From assembly GCA_003649665.1 (NCBI GenBank), contig QMSL01000088.1, positions 1 through 5,782 of the forward strand: DNA of 5,782 nucleotides, read 5' to 3'. The stretch comes from Thermoprotei archaeon. Its GTDB lineage: Archaea; Thermoproteota; Thermoprotei; QMSL01; B3-G16. This document shows, in pieces, positions 1 through 5,453 of the stretch. Position 1 is the stretch's first letter, and every line of letters starts with the position of its first letter. Under the pieces are notes generated by a model. That model was not told the DNA's origin and did not search any database. It saw only the letters and a program-made list of their open reading frames with translations. The position numbers and the translations under genes were made by a program.

Positions 1-107
1 CCGCTTGGAAAAGGCCCTAAATAGACTCCTGGTACATCATGTGGTACGTCTCTATCCCTTCTCATTATCTCCACTAATAACTCTCCTAATGAGATGACAT
101 TAGGCAT
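1..107 (-). CDS. PfkB/ribokinase-family carbohydrate kinase, N-terminal fragment
   Basis: The minus strand reads 35 codons from an ATG at 107 and runs off the window at base 1. The peptide begins MPNVISLGELLVEIM and continues to a GPFPS segment near residues 31-35. The 'ISLGELLVEI' opening strand followed by a GPFPSG-type loop is the N-terminal sugar-binding part of the PfkB/ribokinase family, ATP-dependent cytoplasmic kinases of sugars or related compounds. The catalytic DTxGAGD region lies outside the window, so the substrate cannot be stated. No other start codon lies in frame just upstream. An AGTGAG stretch (111-116) six bases or so before the ATG is a modest ribosome-binding site. The gene is divergent from the operon starting at 299. 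Family assignment rests on a short but characteristic segment. Confidence 0.8.
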   Translation of the reverse strand, partial: MPNVISLGELLVEIMRRDRDVPHDVPGVYLGPFPS

Positions 108-148
108 CTTCTCACTGTAATTATATGGAATGCCTCTTAGTTTTTTAG

Positions 149-167
149 ATTACCAACAAATTACCAA
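149..167. repeat. Phased direct repeat ATTACCAA-N3-ATTACCAA
   Basis: Two identical 8-mers, ATTACCAA at 149-156 and 160-167, start 11 bases apart, which is about one helical turn. A seven-base copy, ATTACCA, lies at 268-274. The repeats sit in the divergent promoter region of the sugar kinase (minus) and the 299-2224 operon (plus). If the kinase promoter uses the TATA-like sequence at 173-180, they fall between that box and the expected transcription start, a typical repressor position. Regulatory function is inferred from spacing and location only. Confidence 0.35.
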
Positions 168-172
168 TGTGC

Positions 173-180
173 ATATATTT
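173..180 (-). promoter_or_regulatory. Candidate TATA box for the sugar kinase gene
   Basis: Read on the minus strand this is AAATATAT. A start about 26 bases downstream would fall near 150, giving a leader of roughly 43 bases to the ATG at 107. A competing candidate is the A-rich CTAAAAAAC read from about 147-139, which would give a start near 117 and a very short leader. The sequence does not decide between them. Confidence 0.3.
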
Positions 181-210
181 GTCTTAAGTCAATGCTTACT
201 TCATGTCATC

Positions 211-220
211 GCTTATATAC
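211..220 (+). promoter_or_regulatory. Candidate TATA box for the 299-2224 operon
   Basis: GCTTATATAC resembles a crenarchaeal TATA box. It would place transcription start near 240, inside the palindrome at 228-245, with a leader of about 60 bases to the GTG at 299. Other AT-rich options lie in the palindrome itself (TATAACTATA) and just after it (GTTATATG), so the exact promoter is uncertain. Confidence 0.4.
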
Positions 221-227
221 TCTATCG

Positions 228-245
228 ATATAACTATAGTTATAT
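228..245. promoter_or_regulatory. Perfect 18-bp palindrome, candidate operator
   Basis: ATATAACTATAGTTATAT is its own reverse complement over all 18 bases, with no loop. It is flanked by a TATA-like element at 211-220 and lies 54 bases upstream of the GTG start at 299. Perfect dyads of this size next to archaeal promoters commonly bind homodimeric winged-helix or ribbon-helix-helix regulators. The low complexity (only one C and one G) raises the odds of chance, and parts of it could themselves act as TATA box. Confidence 0.4.
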
Positions 246-298
246 GAGGCATCAAGTAACTCAGCATATTACCATTAAATAGTCACGGGGTGTGCTAT

Positions 299-676
299 GT
301 GAGCAATCGCTACCTCATATACATAGGTCCTGCAAAAATGCTGAAACCTGTCTCTGAGAAGTACTATAAAGAGGTTATTACATCTGGATCTAAGAATTTA
401 ACATTTCTAATAGTGACTAATACTCCTCTACGGAGGATAATTCCTCAGATAAGGGATATCGTTCTAAATAACATAGCCCTTGGGATTACAGTATATATTG
501 TCTCCTACGGCGAATTTAACCAGATGCTTAATCATCTTAAGGAGTGTATATATAATAATGTGGATGAGATAACATCTATTGACATTTATGTAATTCGTGG
601 CTATAAGGAGTACTCTGATAGGATCAAAAGTTTTCTAAAGGATCTTAATATTAGCTATAAGGAGGTGGTATTGTGA
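299..676 (+). CDS. Small alpha/beta protein of unknown function
   Basis: I do not recognise this family. The frame is open from a GTG at 290, but I prefer the GTG at 299 (125 residues) because GGGGTG at 287-292 lies six bases before it, while nothing suitable precedes 290. Counting from 299, the predicted pattern alternates strand and helix: strand (NRYLIYIG), helix, strand (LTFLIVTN, about 34-41), helix (about 43-60), strand (ITVYIVSYGE, about 63-72), helix, strand (IDIYVIRG), helix, and a final short strand. This suggests a soluble Rossmann-like fold. There is no CxxC pair, metal motif, signal peptide or membrane segment. The stop overlaps the natural start of the radical SAM gene as GTGA, so the two are translationally coupled and probably functional partners. 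A distant resemblance to the PLD-like effector domain of TrmB-type regulators is possible but weak, and no DNA-binding domain is present. Confidence 0.7.
   Translation: MSNRYLIYIGPAKMLKPVSEKYYKEVITSGSKNLTFLIVTNTPLRRIIPQIRDIVLNNIALGITVYIVSYGEFNQMLNHLKECIYNNVDEITSIDIYVIRGYKEYSDRIKSFLKDLNISYKEVVL
661..675 (+). promoter_or_regulatory. Strong ribosome-binding site and GTG start of the radical SAM gene
   Basis: GGAGGTG at 661-667 is followed after five bases by GTG at 673-675, which overlaps the TGA stop (674-676) of the upstream gene as GTGA. This is the best initiation signal near the radical SAM gene. The ATG at 716, the first start in the long open frame, has no Shine-Dalgarno sequence before it. 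The GTG frame reads V-S-K-F and then meets TGA at 685-687, so it connects to the gene only by a +1 shift. Confidence 0.8.
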
Positions 677-2224
677 GTAAATTTTGACTTCGTAATTACT
701 GTCGACAGAACTCTCATGACTAATCATCACGGTAGGGTCTTCCTTGGTTTCCTTACTACAAGTCCGGCAATAGGGATACCTGAGCGTCTCTGGATGTGGA
801 TATGTGCTCCTAAACCGAAGGTTGATAAAGAAGGTAGACCTTTAGAAGCTCCTTATGGGCTTAGGAAGATAGAGGCTGCATTGCTTGACGCGGGATTTAA
901 GGCAGCAATAATAGATCCTGATTATCTAGATAAGCATCTCAAGACAGCGAAAGCTCTATTAATTGGCCATCATGACTTCTTCGCCTTTTGTGCTCCAAGC
1001 AATACTTGGTGGGCTGTCACAAAGAAAGAGCCTGTTAATAGGAAGTACTTTATAAAACTCATGGAATCTAAGCCTGTAAGACAATTCAAGAAAAGAGGAG
1101 GAAAGATTGTTGTAGGAGGACCTGCTGTATGGCAATGGCTCTTCGTTGAAGACCTATGGGAAAAATGGGGAGTCGATACGATAATTGATGGCGAGGGAGA
1201 GAAAGTAGTAGTCGAAATTGCAGAGAGAATACTCGAGGGTAAGCCATTACCTAAAATCATTTACGTATCTCCTCGTGATGCCCCCTCAATAGAGGAAATA
1301 CCGACCATAAAGGGAGCTAGCGTAAATGGTCTAGTAGAAATAATGCGTGGTTGTCCTAGGGGATGTAAATTCAGTAGCGTTACCTTAAGACCATTACGCT
1401 TCATACCTTTAGAGAAGATACTAGAAGAAGTGAGAACTAACATAAGATTCGGCGTCAACCATATAATTCTTCATTCTGAAGATGTATTACTTTATGGGGC
1501 TAATGGTATAAGACCACGTGAAGCTCCCCTCTTAAAATTGCATGAGGCAATAATAAGCGAGGGAGTAAAATCGATGGGCTGGGCTCATGTAAGTCTTGCT
1601 GCTGTAGTCTATGCTCAGAGAAATGGTCGTATAATATCAAAACTTACTGAGTTAATATACTCTAAGATGGATCAGAACGATCTTGGAGTACAGACGGGAA
1701 TAGAAACTGGTTCGCCTAGACTAGCTAGATTGATAATGCCTGCTAAGGCAGCACCATACAAACCTGAAGAATGGCCCGATATAGTTGAAGAAGCATTTTC
1801 AATACTTGCTGATAACAATATATTACCAGCTGCAACCATAATTCTGAACATACCTGAAGAAACTCCTGATGATGTAGCTAAAACTGCCGAGCTCATAGAT
1901 AGGCTTAAGGATTACCCAAGCCTCATAGTGCCAATGTACTTCGTGCCTTTAGGAGTGCTCAAGAATAAGAAGGAGTTATTAAACTTTAGGATAAAAGCTG
2001 AACATATAGAGGTAATGTGGAAATGTCTTGAGCATTCACTTCGTTGGGCCCCTAAGCTAATAGACACATACCTTTCAAGAAATCCATTAGTAAGAATAGG
2101 ACTAAAGGCATTTCTAGAAATAGTCAAACTCAAGAAGAGGAGCTTAGAAAGTAAGGTAAAACAAATCATTAAGGAAGCTGCAAAGGGTCAATATGAACAT
2201 GTAGTTTCCTCTAATACTTCGTAA
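673..2224 (+). CDS. B12-binding-type radical SAM protein, N-terminally frameshifted and lacking one cluster cysteine
   Basis: The uninterrupted frame runs from ATG 716 to TAA 2222-2224 (502 residues; numbering below uses this). Residues about 40-185 form a cobalamin-binding-like Rossmann domain with HHDFFAF (85-91), VVGGP (132-136) and DGEGE (158-162). Residues about 205-430 form the radical SAM barrel, with GIETGSPRLARLIMPAKA at 328-345. The family normally cleaves S-adenosylmethionine at a 4Fe-4S cluster held by CxxxCxxC and often transfers methyl groups through cobalamin. Here the motif is C213-PRG-C217-KF-S220: the third ligand is serine (AGT at 1373-1375). Codons 686-715, before ATG 716, read DFVITVDRTL, which as I recall matches the conserved N-terminus of archaeal relatives. 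They contain no start codon and join the good GTG start at 673 only if one T of TTTT (682-685) is skipped, giving 516 residues. This may be programmed +1 frameshifting, early decay or a homopolymer error. The substrate is unknown. Confidence 0.75.
682..688 (+). other. Frameshift junction TTT TGA C
   Basis: In the frame of the GTG at 673, codon four is TTT (682-684) and the next is the stop TGA (685-687) followed by C. A +1 slip of tRNA-Phe from TTT 682-684 to TTT 683-685 restores the radical SAM frame at GAC 686-688. The layout resembles the bacterial prfB recoding site CUU UGA C, with a slippery P-site codon and a slow UGAC stop in the A site. It could equally be a one-base insertion in a T run, real or artefactual. 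Confidence 0.6.
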
Positions 2225-2253
2225 TTAATTCATAAGGTTATTACTAATATCCC
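2225..2253. other. Short convergent intergenic gap
   Basis: Only 29 bases separate the TAA of the radical SAM gene from the TGA of the minus-strand glycosidase-like gene. No T run of terminator length and no hairpin is visible on either strand, so transcripts from the two operons probably overlap at their 3' ends. Confidence 0.6.
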
Positions 2254-3312
2254 TCAGAACGTCCTTAATATTGCCCTCGGTGTATGTAATTTTAACTTTA
2301 ATCTTTCATACTCAAGTCTAGCTAGCAGAAAGCTTAATGCAGCCTCAGCTCCCTGATTGTAATTCAGTCCGTTAGGCGTTATTCCATCATAACAACCTCC
2401 ACTCTCCTTATCGTAAATACTCCTCCTTATTGAATTCCTACCAAGATACCATTCCATAGCGATTCTAGCGATTTTGAGATATCTCTCATCTTTAGCGACT
2501 TTAAATCCACTTAATGCAGTCTCAACCATAGCTCCTGCCTCTACTGGTTGCTGATCATAAAGTGCTCTAGGCCCACCTCTCCTATACCATCCTCTATTGC
2601 CTATCGGCCAGAAAATTCCATCCACTATTGTTATCTTACTTAAGAACTCGAAACTTTCCCTCGCTACCTCCAAAAACCTTAACTCCTTGGTCACATCGTA
2701 TGCTAAGAAGAGAGCCTGAGGTAACCTAGCATTCTCATATGCAACTATATCTTCAAACCATCTCCAGGAGCTGTCAGCAACACTATCGTATAATTCTACA
2801 AGCCTCCAGGCAAGTCTTTCTATGTACTCTGCTATTCTTGAATCGTGGGTTATCTGATAATACTCGTATAGCCCTATTATAGTTATCGCCATTCCTCTTG
2901 GTGATTTTAAACTGTCTATAGGCTTGAGTGAGGTTTCTAACAACTCCTTAGCGGCTAGTTTTAGCTTCTCAGGCATCTTAGAGGCAAAAAGTGAAGCACA
3001 TCCCCATATGGCTCTTCCATAGCAATCCTCGCTTACATCCCATCTATGTTGCCTATCATAACTGAGCTTATTGTAAAATAGCCCATCATCCCTATGCATG
3101 TAACAAAGGAAACTTAAGTACGTTCTGGCTAATCGCTTCGCAATTTCTGAAGGGCGTAGATCGTAGTATTTAGCCACTACGACTAAGGCTCTTGCATTAT
3201 CATCTGTGGAGTATCCTTCCTTCCTATCCGGTACGAAGTACTTAGCATGCTGGAGAAGTCCTGTATCATCGGTGAATTCCTTAAGATACTTTAGTGTAAG
3301 TGGGGGCAACAT
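2254..3312 (-). CDS. (alpha/alpha)6-barrel glycosidase-like protein paired with a glycosyltransferase
   Basis: This 352-residue protein begins MLPPLTLKYL. The frame is open further upstream to a TTG at 3345, but the ATG at 3312 has GGAGGTG (3320-3326) seven bases before it, while the TTG has none. Visible motifs are TDDTG (14-18), HAKYFVPDR (22-30), GYSTDDNARAL (33-43), DVSEDCYGRAIWG (92-104), WRWFED (183-188), the acidic YENARLPQA (192-200) and YDQQPVEAGAMVE (252-264). Repeated aromatic-rich helices suggest a six-hairpin toroid fold. From memory, proteins of this type occur next to, or fused with, GT4 glycosyltransferases in archaea and bacteria. The conserved Asp/Glu/Trp residues could bind or process a glycan, but catalysis is not shown. 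There is no signal peptide, so it is cytoplasmic. It overlaps the glycosyltransferase gene by 32 bases and is almost certainly co-transcribed and coupled with it. Confidence 0.75.
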   Translation of the reverse strand: MLPPLTLKYLKEFTDDTGLLQHAKYFVPDRKEGYSTDDNARALVVVAKYYDLRPSEIAKRLARTYLSFLCYMHRDDGLFYNKLSYDRQHRWDVSEDCYGRAIWGCASLFASKMPEKLKLAAKELLETSLKPIDSLKSPRGMAITIIGLYEYYQITHDSRIAEYIERLAWRLVELYDSVADSSWRWFEDIVAYENARLPQALFLAYDVTKELRFLEVARESFEFLSKITIVDGIFWPIGNRGWYRRGGPRALYDQQPVEAGAMVETALSGFKVAKDERYLKIARIAMEWYLGRNSIRRSIYDKESGGCYDGITPNGLNYNQGAEAALSFLLARLEYERLKLKLHTPRAILRTF

Positions 3313-4465
3313 ATTCTCCCACCTCCTTATACTTATGCTCTTCAACTACGCTCGCTAGTAGATTAAGGAATCTAAGCGAAACGTACTCCCACCTAAGCTT
3401 AAGTCCATACCTTAACGCATTAGCCTCGATCTTCTTCCTCAGCTCTGGATTCATTGCTATACTTACTATCGCGTTCGCTATAGACTTGGGATCCTTAAAC
3501 TTACAAAGTAAGCCTCTTCCATTAGCCAGCATTTCTCTTGCGTAAATGAATGGTGTTGAAACAGTGACTTTTCCATAACCTAGAGCATATGAAAGTGCTC
3601 CACTAGAGACCTGAATCTCGTTCACATAAGGCAATAGCACAACATCACATGCCACTATATATTTAACGTAATCCTCCTTTGTTAGAAATCTATCCACAAA
3701 TATGACCTTATCTTCTAAACCTAATTTTGAGACGAGTTTCCTTAACTTCTTACGATAAACTCTTTTCATCCTGAGCTTAGGATGAACTTCTCCTACGACC
3801 ATATAGATTGCATTATCTACGTACTTTATGATATCCTTCATAGCCCTTATGCCGTATTCTATGCCCTTATCGGGACTCAATAGTCCTATTGTTAATATTG
3901 CGAACTTCCCCGAGATTCCTAATTTCCTCCTAAGGGAATCCCTATCCCCGACGTAAATAGACCTCACACCATGCGGAATCACGTGGATTCGCTTTCCCTC
4001 ATCTATGTTATAGTATTTCGTTAGCAAATTCAGCGAATTTCTGCTCATTACTGTTATCGCATTACTTAATTTCATTACCTGCTCCGTAACCCTTTTTGCT
4101 ATATCATCGGGTGGATTTATCACGGTATGCAATGTGGTTATGACAGGTACGTCTACCTCATTGAGAAACTCTATTAAGTAACTTCCCCACCTACCTCCAA
4201 ATATACCATATTCATGTTGTATCATTACTGCATCAAAGTTAACAGTATTTACATATCTAGCCGCTTCTACGTAATCATTTAACTTATTACGTCTAATTAC
4301 AAATTCCACTTCTTCAGGGTATCTTATTCTCCTCTCAATACCTTGATTTACCGCAATTATACTTACGTCTACACCTAACTCAGTTAGAGCTCGAGCAAGC
4401 TCGCTGGAGTACTCCGCTATCCCACATTTTTCTGGGGTATACGTGCTAAGTATGCATATATGCAT
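3281..4465 (-). CDS. GT4-type glycosyltransferase (GT-B fold)
   Basis: The frame stays open to 4645, but the true start is the ATG at 4465, giving 394 residues. GGAGGTGATT (4471-4480) lies just upstream, and the protein begins MHICILSTYTPEKCGIAEYS, the usual start of this family. The N-terminal acceptor half shows PEKCGIAEYS (11-20), QHEYGIFGG (83-91), TLHTV (111-115) and IPHGV (163-167). The nucleotide-sugar half shows GLLSPDKGIE (194-203), DVVLLPY (274-280), EIQVSSGALSYALGYGK (283-299) and STPFIYAREML (303-313). Such enzymes transfer a sugar from a nucleotide donor to a glycan or lipid acceptor in the cytoplasm. The acceptor and sugar cannot be read; mannose is a reasonable guess only. It is the first gene of a two-gene operon with the six-hairpin protein downstream, whose ribosome-binding site lies inside this gene's last codons (KEVGEYV). 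Confidence 0.88.
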   Translation of the reverse strand: MHICILSTYTPEKCGIAEYSSELARALTELGVDVSIIAVNQGIERRIRYPEEVEFVIRRNKLNDYVEAARYVNTVNFDAVMIQHEYGIFGGRWGSYLIEFLNEVDVPVITTLHTVINPPDDIAKRVTEQVMKLSNAITVMSRNSLNLLTKYYNIDEGKRIHVIPHGVRSIYVGDRDSLRRKLGISGKFAILTIGLLSPDKGIEYGIRAMKDIIKYVDNAIYMVVGEVHPKLRMKRVYRKKLRKLVSKLGLEDKVIFVDRFLTKEDYVKYIVACDVVLLPYVNEIQVSSGALSYALGYGKVTVSTPFIYAREMLANGRGLLCKFKDPKSIANAIVSIAMNPELRKKIEANALRYGLKLRWEYVSLRFLNLLASVVEEHKYKEVGEYVAPTYTKVS

Positions 4466-4470
4466 GTTCA

Positions 4471-4480
4471 AATCACCTCC
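4471..4480 (-). promoter_or_regulatory. Strong ribosome-binding site of the glycosyltransferase
   Basis: Read on the minus strand this is GGAGGTGATT, a near-complete complement of the archaeal 16S rRNA 3' end. GGAGGTGA (4473-4480) ends seven bases before the ATG at 4465. This fixes the start and rules out the 60-codon upstream extension. Confidence 0.85.
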
Positions 4481-4578
4481 ATACGCTATAAGGTCAGTAT
4501 CCCTATTCCCAGTGAGCTTGAATTTGATGAGGGATGATAAGCCTAAGCGTTTTTTGACCCTTAGAGTTAAGAGGGGCG

Positions 4579-4594
4579 CTTTAATAAACTTTTC
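4579..4594 (-). promoter_or_regulatory. Promoter of the glycosyltransferase operon
   Basis: On the minus strand the sequence AAAAGTTTATTAAAGC gives a purine-rich BRE-like stretch followed by the TATA box TTTATTAA. Expected transcription start is near 4559, leaving a leader of roughly 90 bases before the ATG at 4465. That is long for a crenarchaeal gene. The leader (4466-4559) holds no coding signal I trust. Confidence 0.6.
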
Positions 4595-4670
4595 GGTATT
4601 TAATGCACATAAGACTAAGTCTTCGCTGTGGTGAGGATAAAACATATTACCCTACTTAATAATTATATTT

Positions 4671-4734
4671 GTGCAGGATGACGACAGGTGACGGCACTGA
4701 ATAAGTGATGACGTTGTCGCCCAAGCTGACGCAT
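4671..4734 (+). ncRNA. Probable C/D-box guide sRNA
   Basis: All four boxes are present in order with archaeal spacing: C box ATGACGA (4678-4684, one mismatch to RTGATGA), 12-base guide (4685-4696), D' box CTGA (4697-4700), four-base spacer, perfect C' box GTGATGA (4705-4711), 14-base guide (4712-4725), and D box CTGA (4726-4729). The ends GTGC (4671-4674) and GCAT (4731-4734) can form a short terminal stem. Such RNAs assemble with L7Ae, Nop5 and fibrillarin to direct 2'-O-methylation of rRNA or tRNA. By the N+5 rule the predicted targets are the fifth base (G) of TGCCGTCACCTG and the fifth base (G) of CTTGGGCGACAACG. I could not assign these to an rRNA position. It sits in a non-coding gap; an AT-rich AACATATTA at 4641-4649 is suitably placed as its TATA box. 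Exact ends are uncertain. Confidence 0.75.
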
Positions 4735-4825
4735 TCTTCCTATATCTAGAAAAGTTTCAGATCTAAGAACCCTAATAGAAACTCGTCTTATCCTCTTACA
4801 ACTTGTATTTCCTCATATTTCCTTT
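4735..4825. other. Intergenic spacer between sRNA and membrane-protein gene
   Basis: No open frame with a start signal, no tRNA-like fold and no clear terminator hairpin is visible. A short T-rich stretch on the minus strand (ACTTTTCT, about 4748-4755) could help end the transcript of the membrane-protein gene. Confidence 0.4.
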
Positions 4826-5149
4826 TTAGCTCGCTTTCTCTTCCTTCTTCTCCTCTTCTTTTTCCTCCTTTATTTCCTTTTCCAGTTCTTTGAGTTCCTT
4901 TTCTAACTCCTTTTCTAACTCTTCTATCGGCTTCGGAGGAGGTGTTGTAGCTAATGTATATCCAATCCATGCAATTATACCGAATATCCCTGCTATTGCT
5001 AAGAACCCTGTTAGCTTAAGTACAAAGATGTCAACAGGCATGTTGAAGACGTATAGCTCTGGGGGGCTAAATACAAGCCATCCATAGACTAGTATTACCA
5101 CTACCGAGACTACTAATATGATCAGACCTATTACTTGATCCTTACTCAT
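4826..5149 (-). CDS. Small two-helix membrane protein with charged coiled-coil tail
   Basis: The protein has 107 residues, beginning MSKDQVIGLI. The frame is open to a TTG at 5170, but the ATG at 5149 has GGTGA followed by five bases before it and lies correctly below the TATA box at 5199-5206. Residues about 6-27 and 42-65 are hydrophobic and form two membrane helices, joined by a short loop (SPPELYVFNMPVD). A TTPPPKP hinge (68-74) follows, then about 30 residues that are almost only Glu, Lys and Leu with heptad-like spacing (75-104), predicted to form a cytoplasmic coiled coil. I recall similar uncharacterised proteins (two helices, then ATTPPPKPIEE) as common in Thermoproteota, but no function is known to me. 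It is divergent from the ABC solute-binding gene and single-cistron. A role as a membrane scaffold or oligomeric adaptor would be a guess. Confidence 0.8.
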   Translation of the reverse strand: MSKDQVIGLIILVVSVVVILVYGWLVFSPPELYVFNMPVDIFVLKLTGFLAIAGIFGIIAWIGYTLATTPPPKPIEELEKELEKELKELEKEIKEEKEEEKKEEKAS

Positions 5150-5160
5150 GTCCCTCACCT
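5150..5160 (-). promoter_or_regulatory. Ribosome-binding site of the membrane-protein gene
   Basis: The minus strand reads AAGGTGAGGGAC directly before the ATG at 5149. GGTGA pairs with the 16S rRNA 3' end at a five-base spacing. It decides the start in favour of 5149 over the TTG at 5170. Confidence 0.7.
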
Positions 5161-5195
5161 TACTCTGCAAGTTACATTATCATAAGTTACCTTAA

Positions 5196-5206
5196 GGCTT
5201 ATATAT
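5196..5206 (-). promoter_or_regulatory. TATA box of the membrane-protein gene
   Basis: The minus strand reads ATATATAAGCC, a typical archaeal TATA box. Transcription would start near 5175, giving a leader of about 25 bases that contains the ribosome-binding site. Confidence 0.65.
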
Positions 5207-5408
5207 CGATTACCATGAATATAGATCAGCTCATTAACTTTTAGGCCATTTCTAAGAATAGCACCATCATAGTAAAGCGGTCTTCCTCTCGTTTAGCTCT
5301 ATCGATAGTTCAAGATGTTGATATGTGTACGCAATGAATAAGGAGTTAATAACTAGGTAAAGGCCTAACGTTACGCATTAGACTTAAAACCTTTAGCTTG
5401 TAGTAATG
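5207..5408. other. Divergent intergenic region without genes
   Basis: The stretch between the two divergent TATA boxes has only very short open frames without ribosome-binding sites, and no tRNA or C/D-box pattern. The only local symmetry I see is the ten-base palindrome CTATCGATAG at 5299-5308. Confidence 0.5.
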
Positions 5409-5416
5409 TTTATAAA
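5409..5416 (+). promoter_or_regulatory. TATA box of the solute-binding protein gene
   Basis: TTTATAAA, followed by CTTTTAAG, puts transcription start near 5438. The leader of about 15 bases carries TGAGGG (5443-5448), five bases before the ATG at 5454. Confidence 0.65.
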
Positions 5417-5453
5417 CTTTTAAGTATGACTAAGATATTACCTGAGGGTCTAT

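Noticed and set aside
970..2169. Several antisense frames of 65-96 codons inside the radical SAM gene
   Set aside because: They have unnatural serine- and proline-rich composition, no start signals, and lie opposite a strongly coding frame; they are shadows.
3313..3345. TTG start 11 codons before the glycosidase-like protein
   Set aside because: There is no ribosome-binding site before it, whereas GGAGGTG sits seven bases before the ATG at 3312.
4524..4536. TTGATGAGGGATG as a second C/D-box RNA
   Set aside because: The first base does not fit RTGATGA and no D box (CTGA) follows on the same strand until 4697, far too distant.
4443..4634. Plus-strand 63-codon frame in the glycosyltransferase leader
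   Set aside because: It has no ribosome-binding site, no recognisable protein character, and overlaps the glycosyltransferase start and promoter on the other strand.
4466..4645. Upstream extension of the glycosyltransferase frame by 60 codons
   Set aside because: The extension has no ribosome-binding site, does not resemble the family N-terminus, and spans the likely promoter. The ATG at 4465 has a near-perfect Shine-Dalgarno sequence and starts the conserved MHICILS segment.
4830..4925. Long pyrimidine-rich tract with a repeated TCCTTTTCTAAC unit
   Set aside because: It is explained by the Glu/Lys codons of the coiled-coil tail on the minus strand; the repeat reflects the repeated ELEKELEKEL protein sequence.
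4788..4970. Sixty-codon minus-strand frame rich in Lys, Arg, Gly and Glu
   Set aside because: It is an out-of-frame reading of the purine-rich coiled-coil segment of the membrane-protein gene.
5297..5307. Eleven-base string CTCTATCGATA shared with 220-230
   Set aside because: The positions relative to the two starts differ greatly and the string is AT-rich, so chance is a sufficient explanation; it is too weak to call a shared operator.
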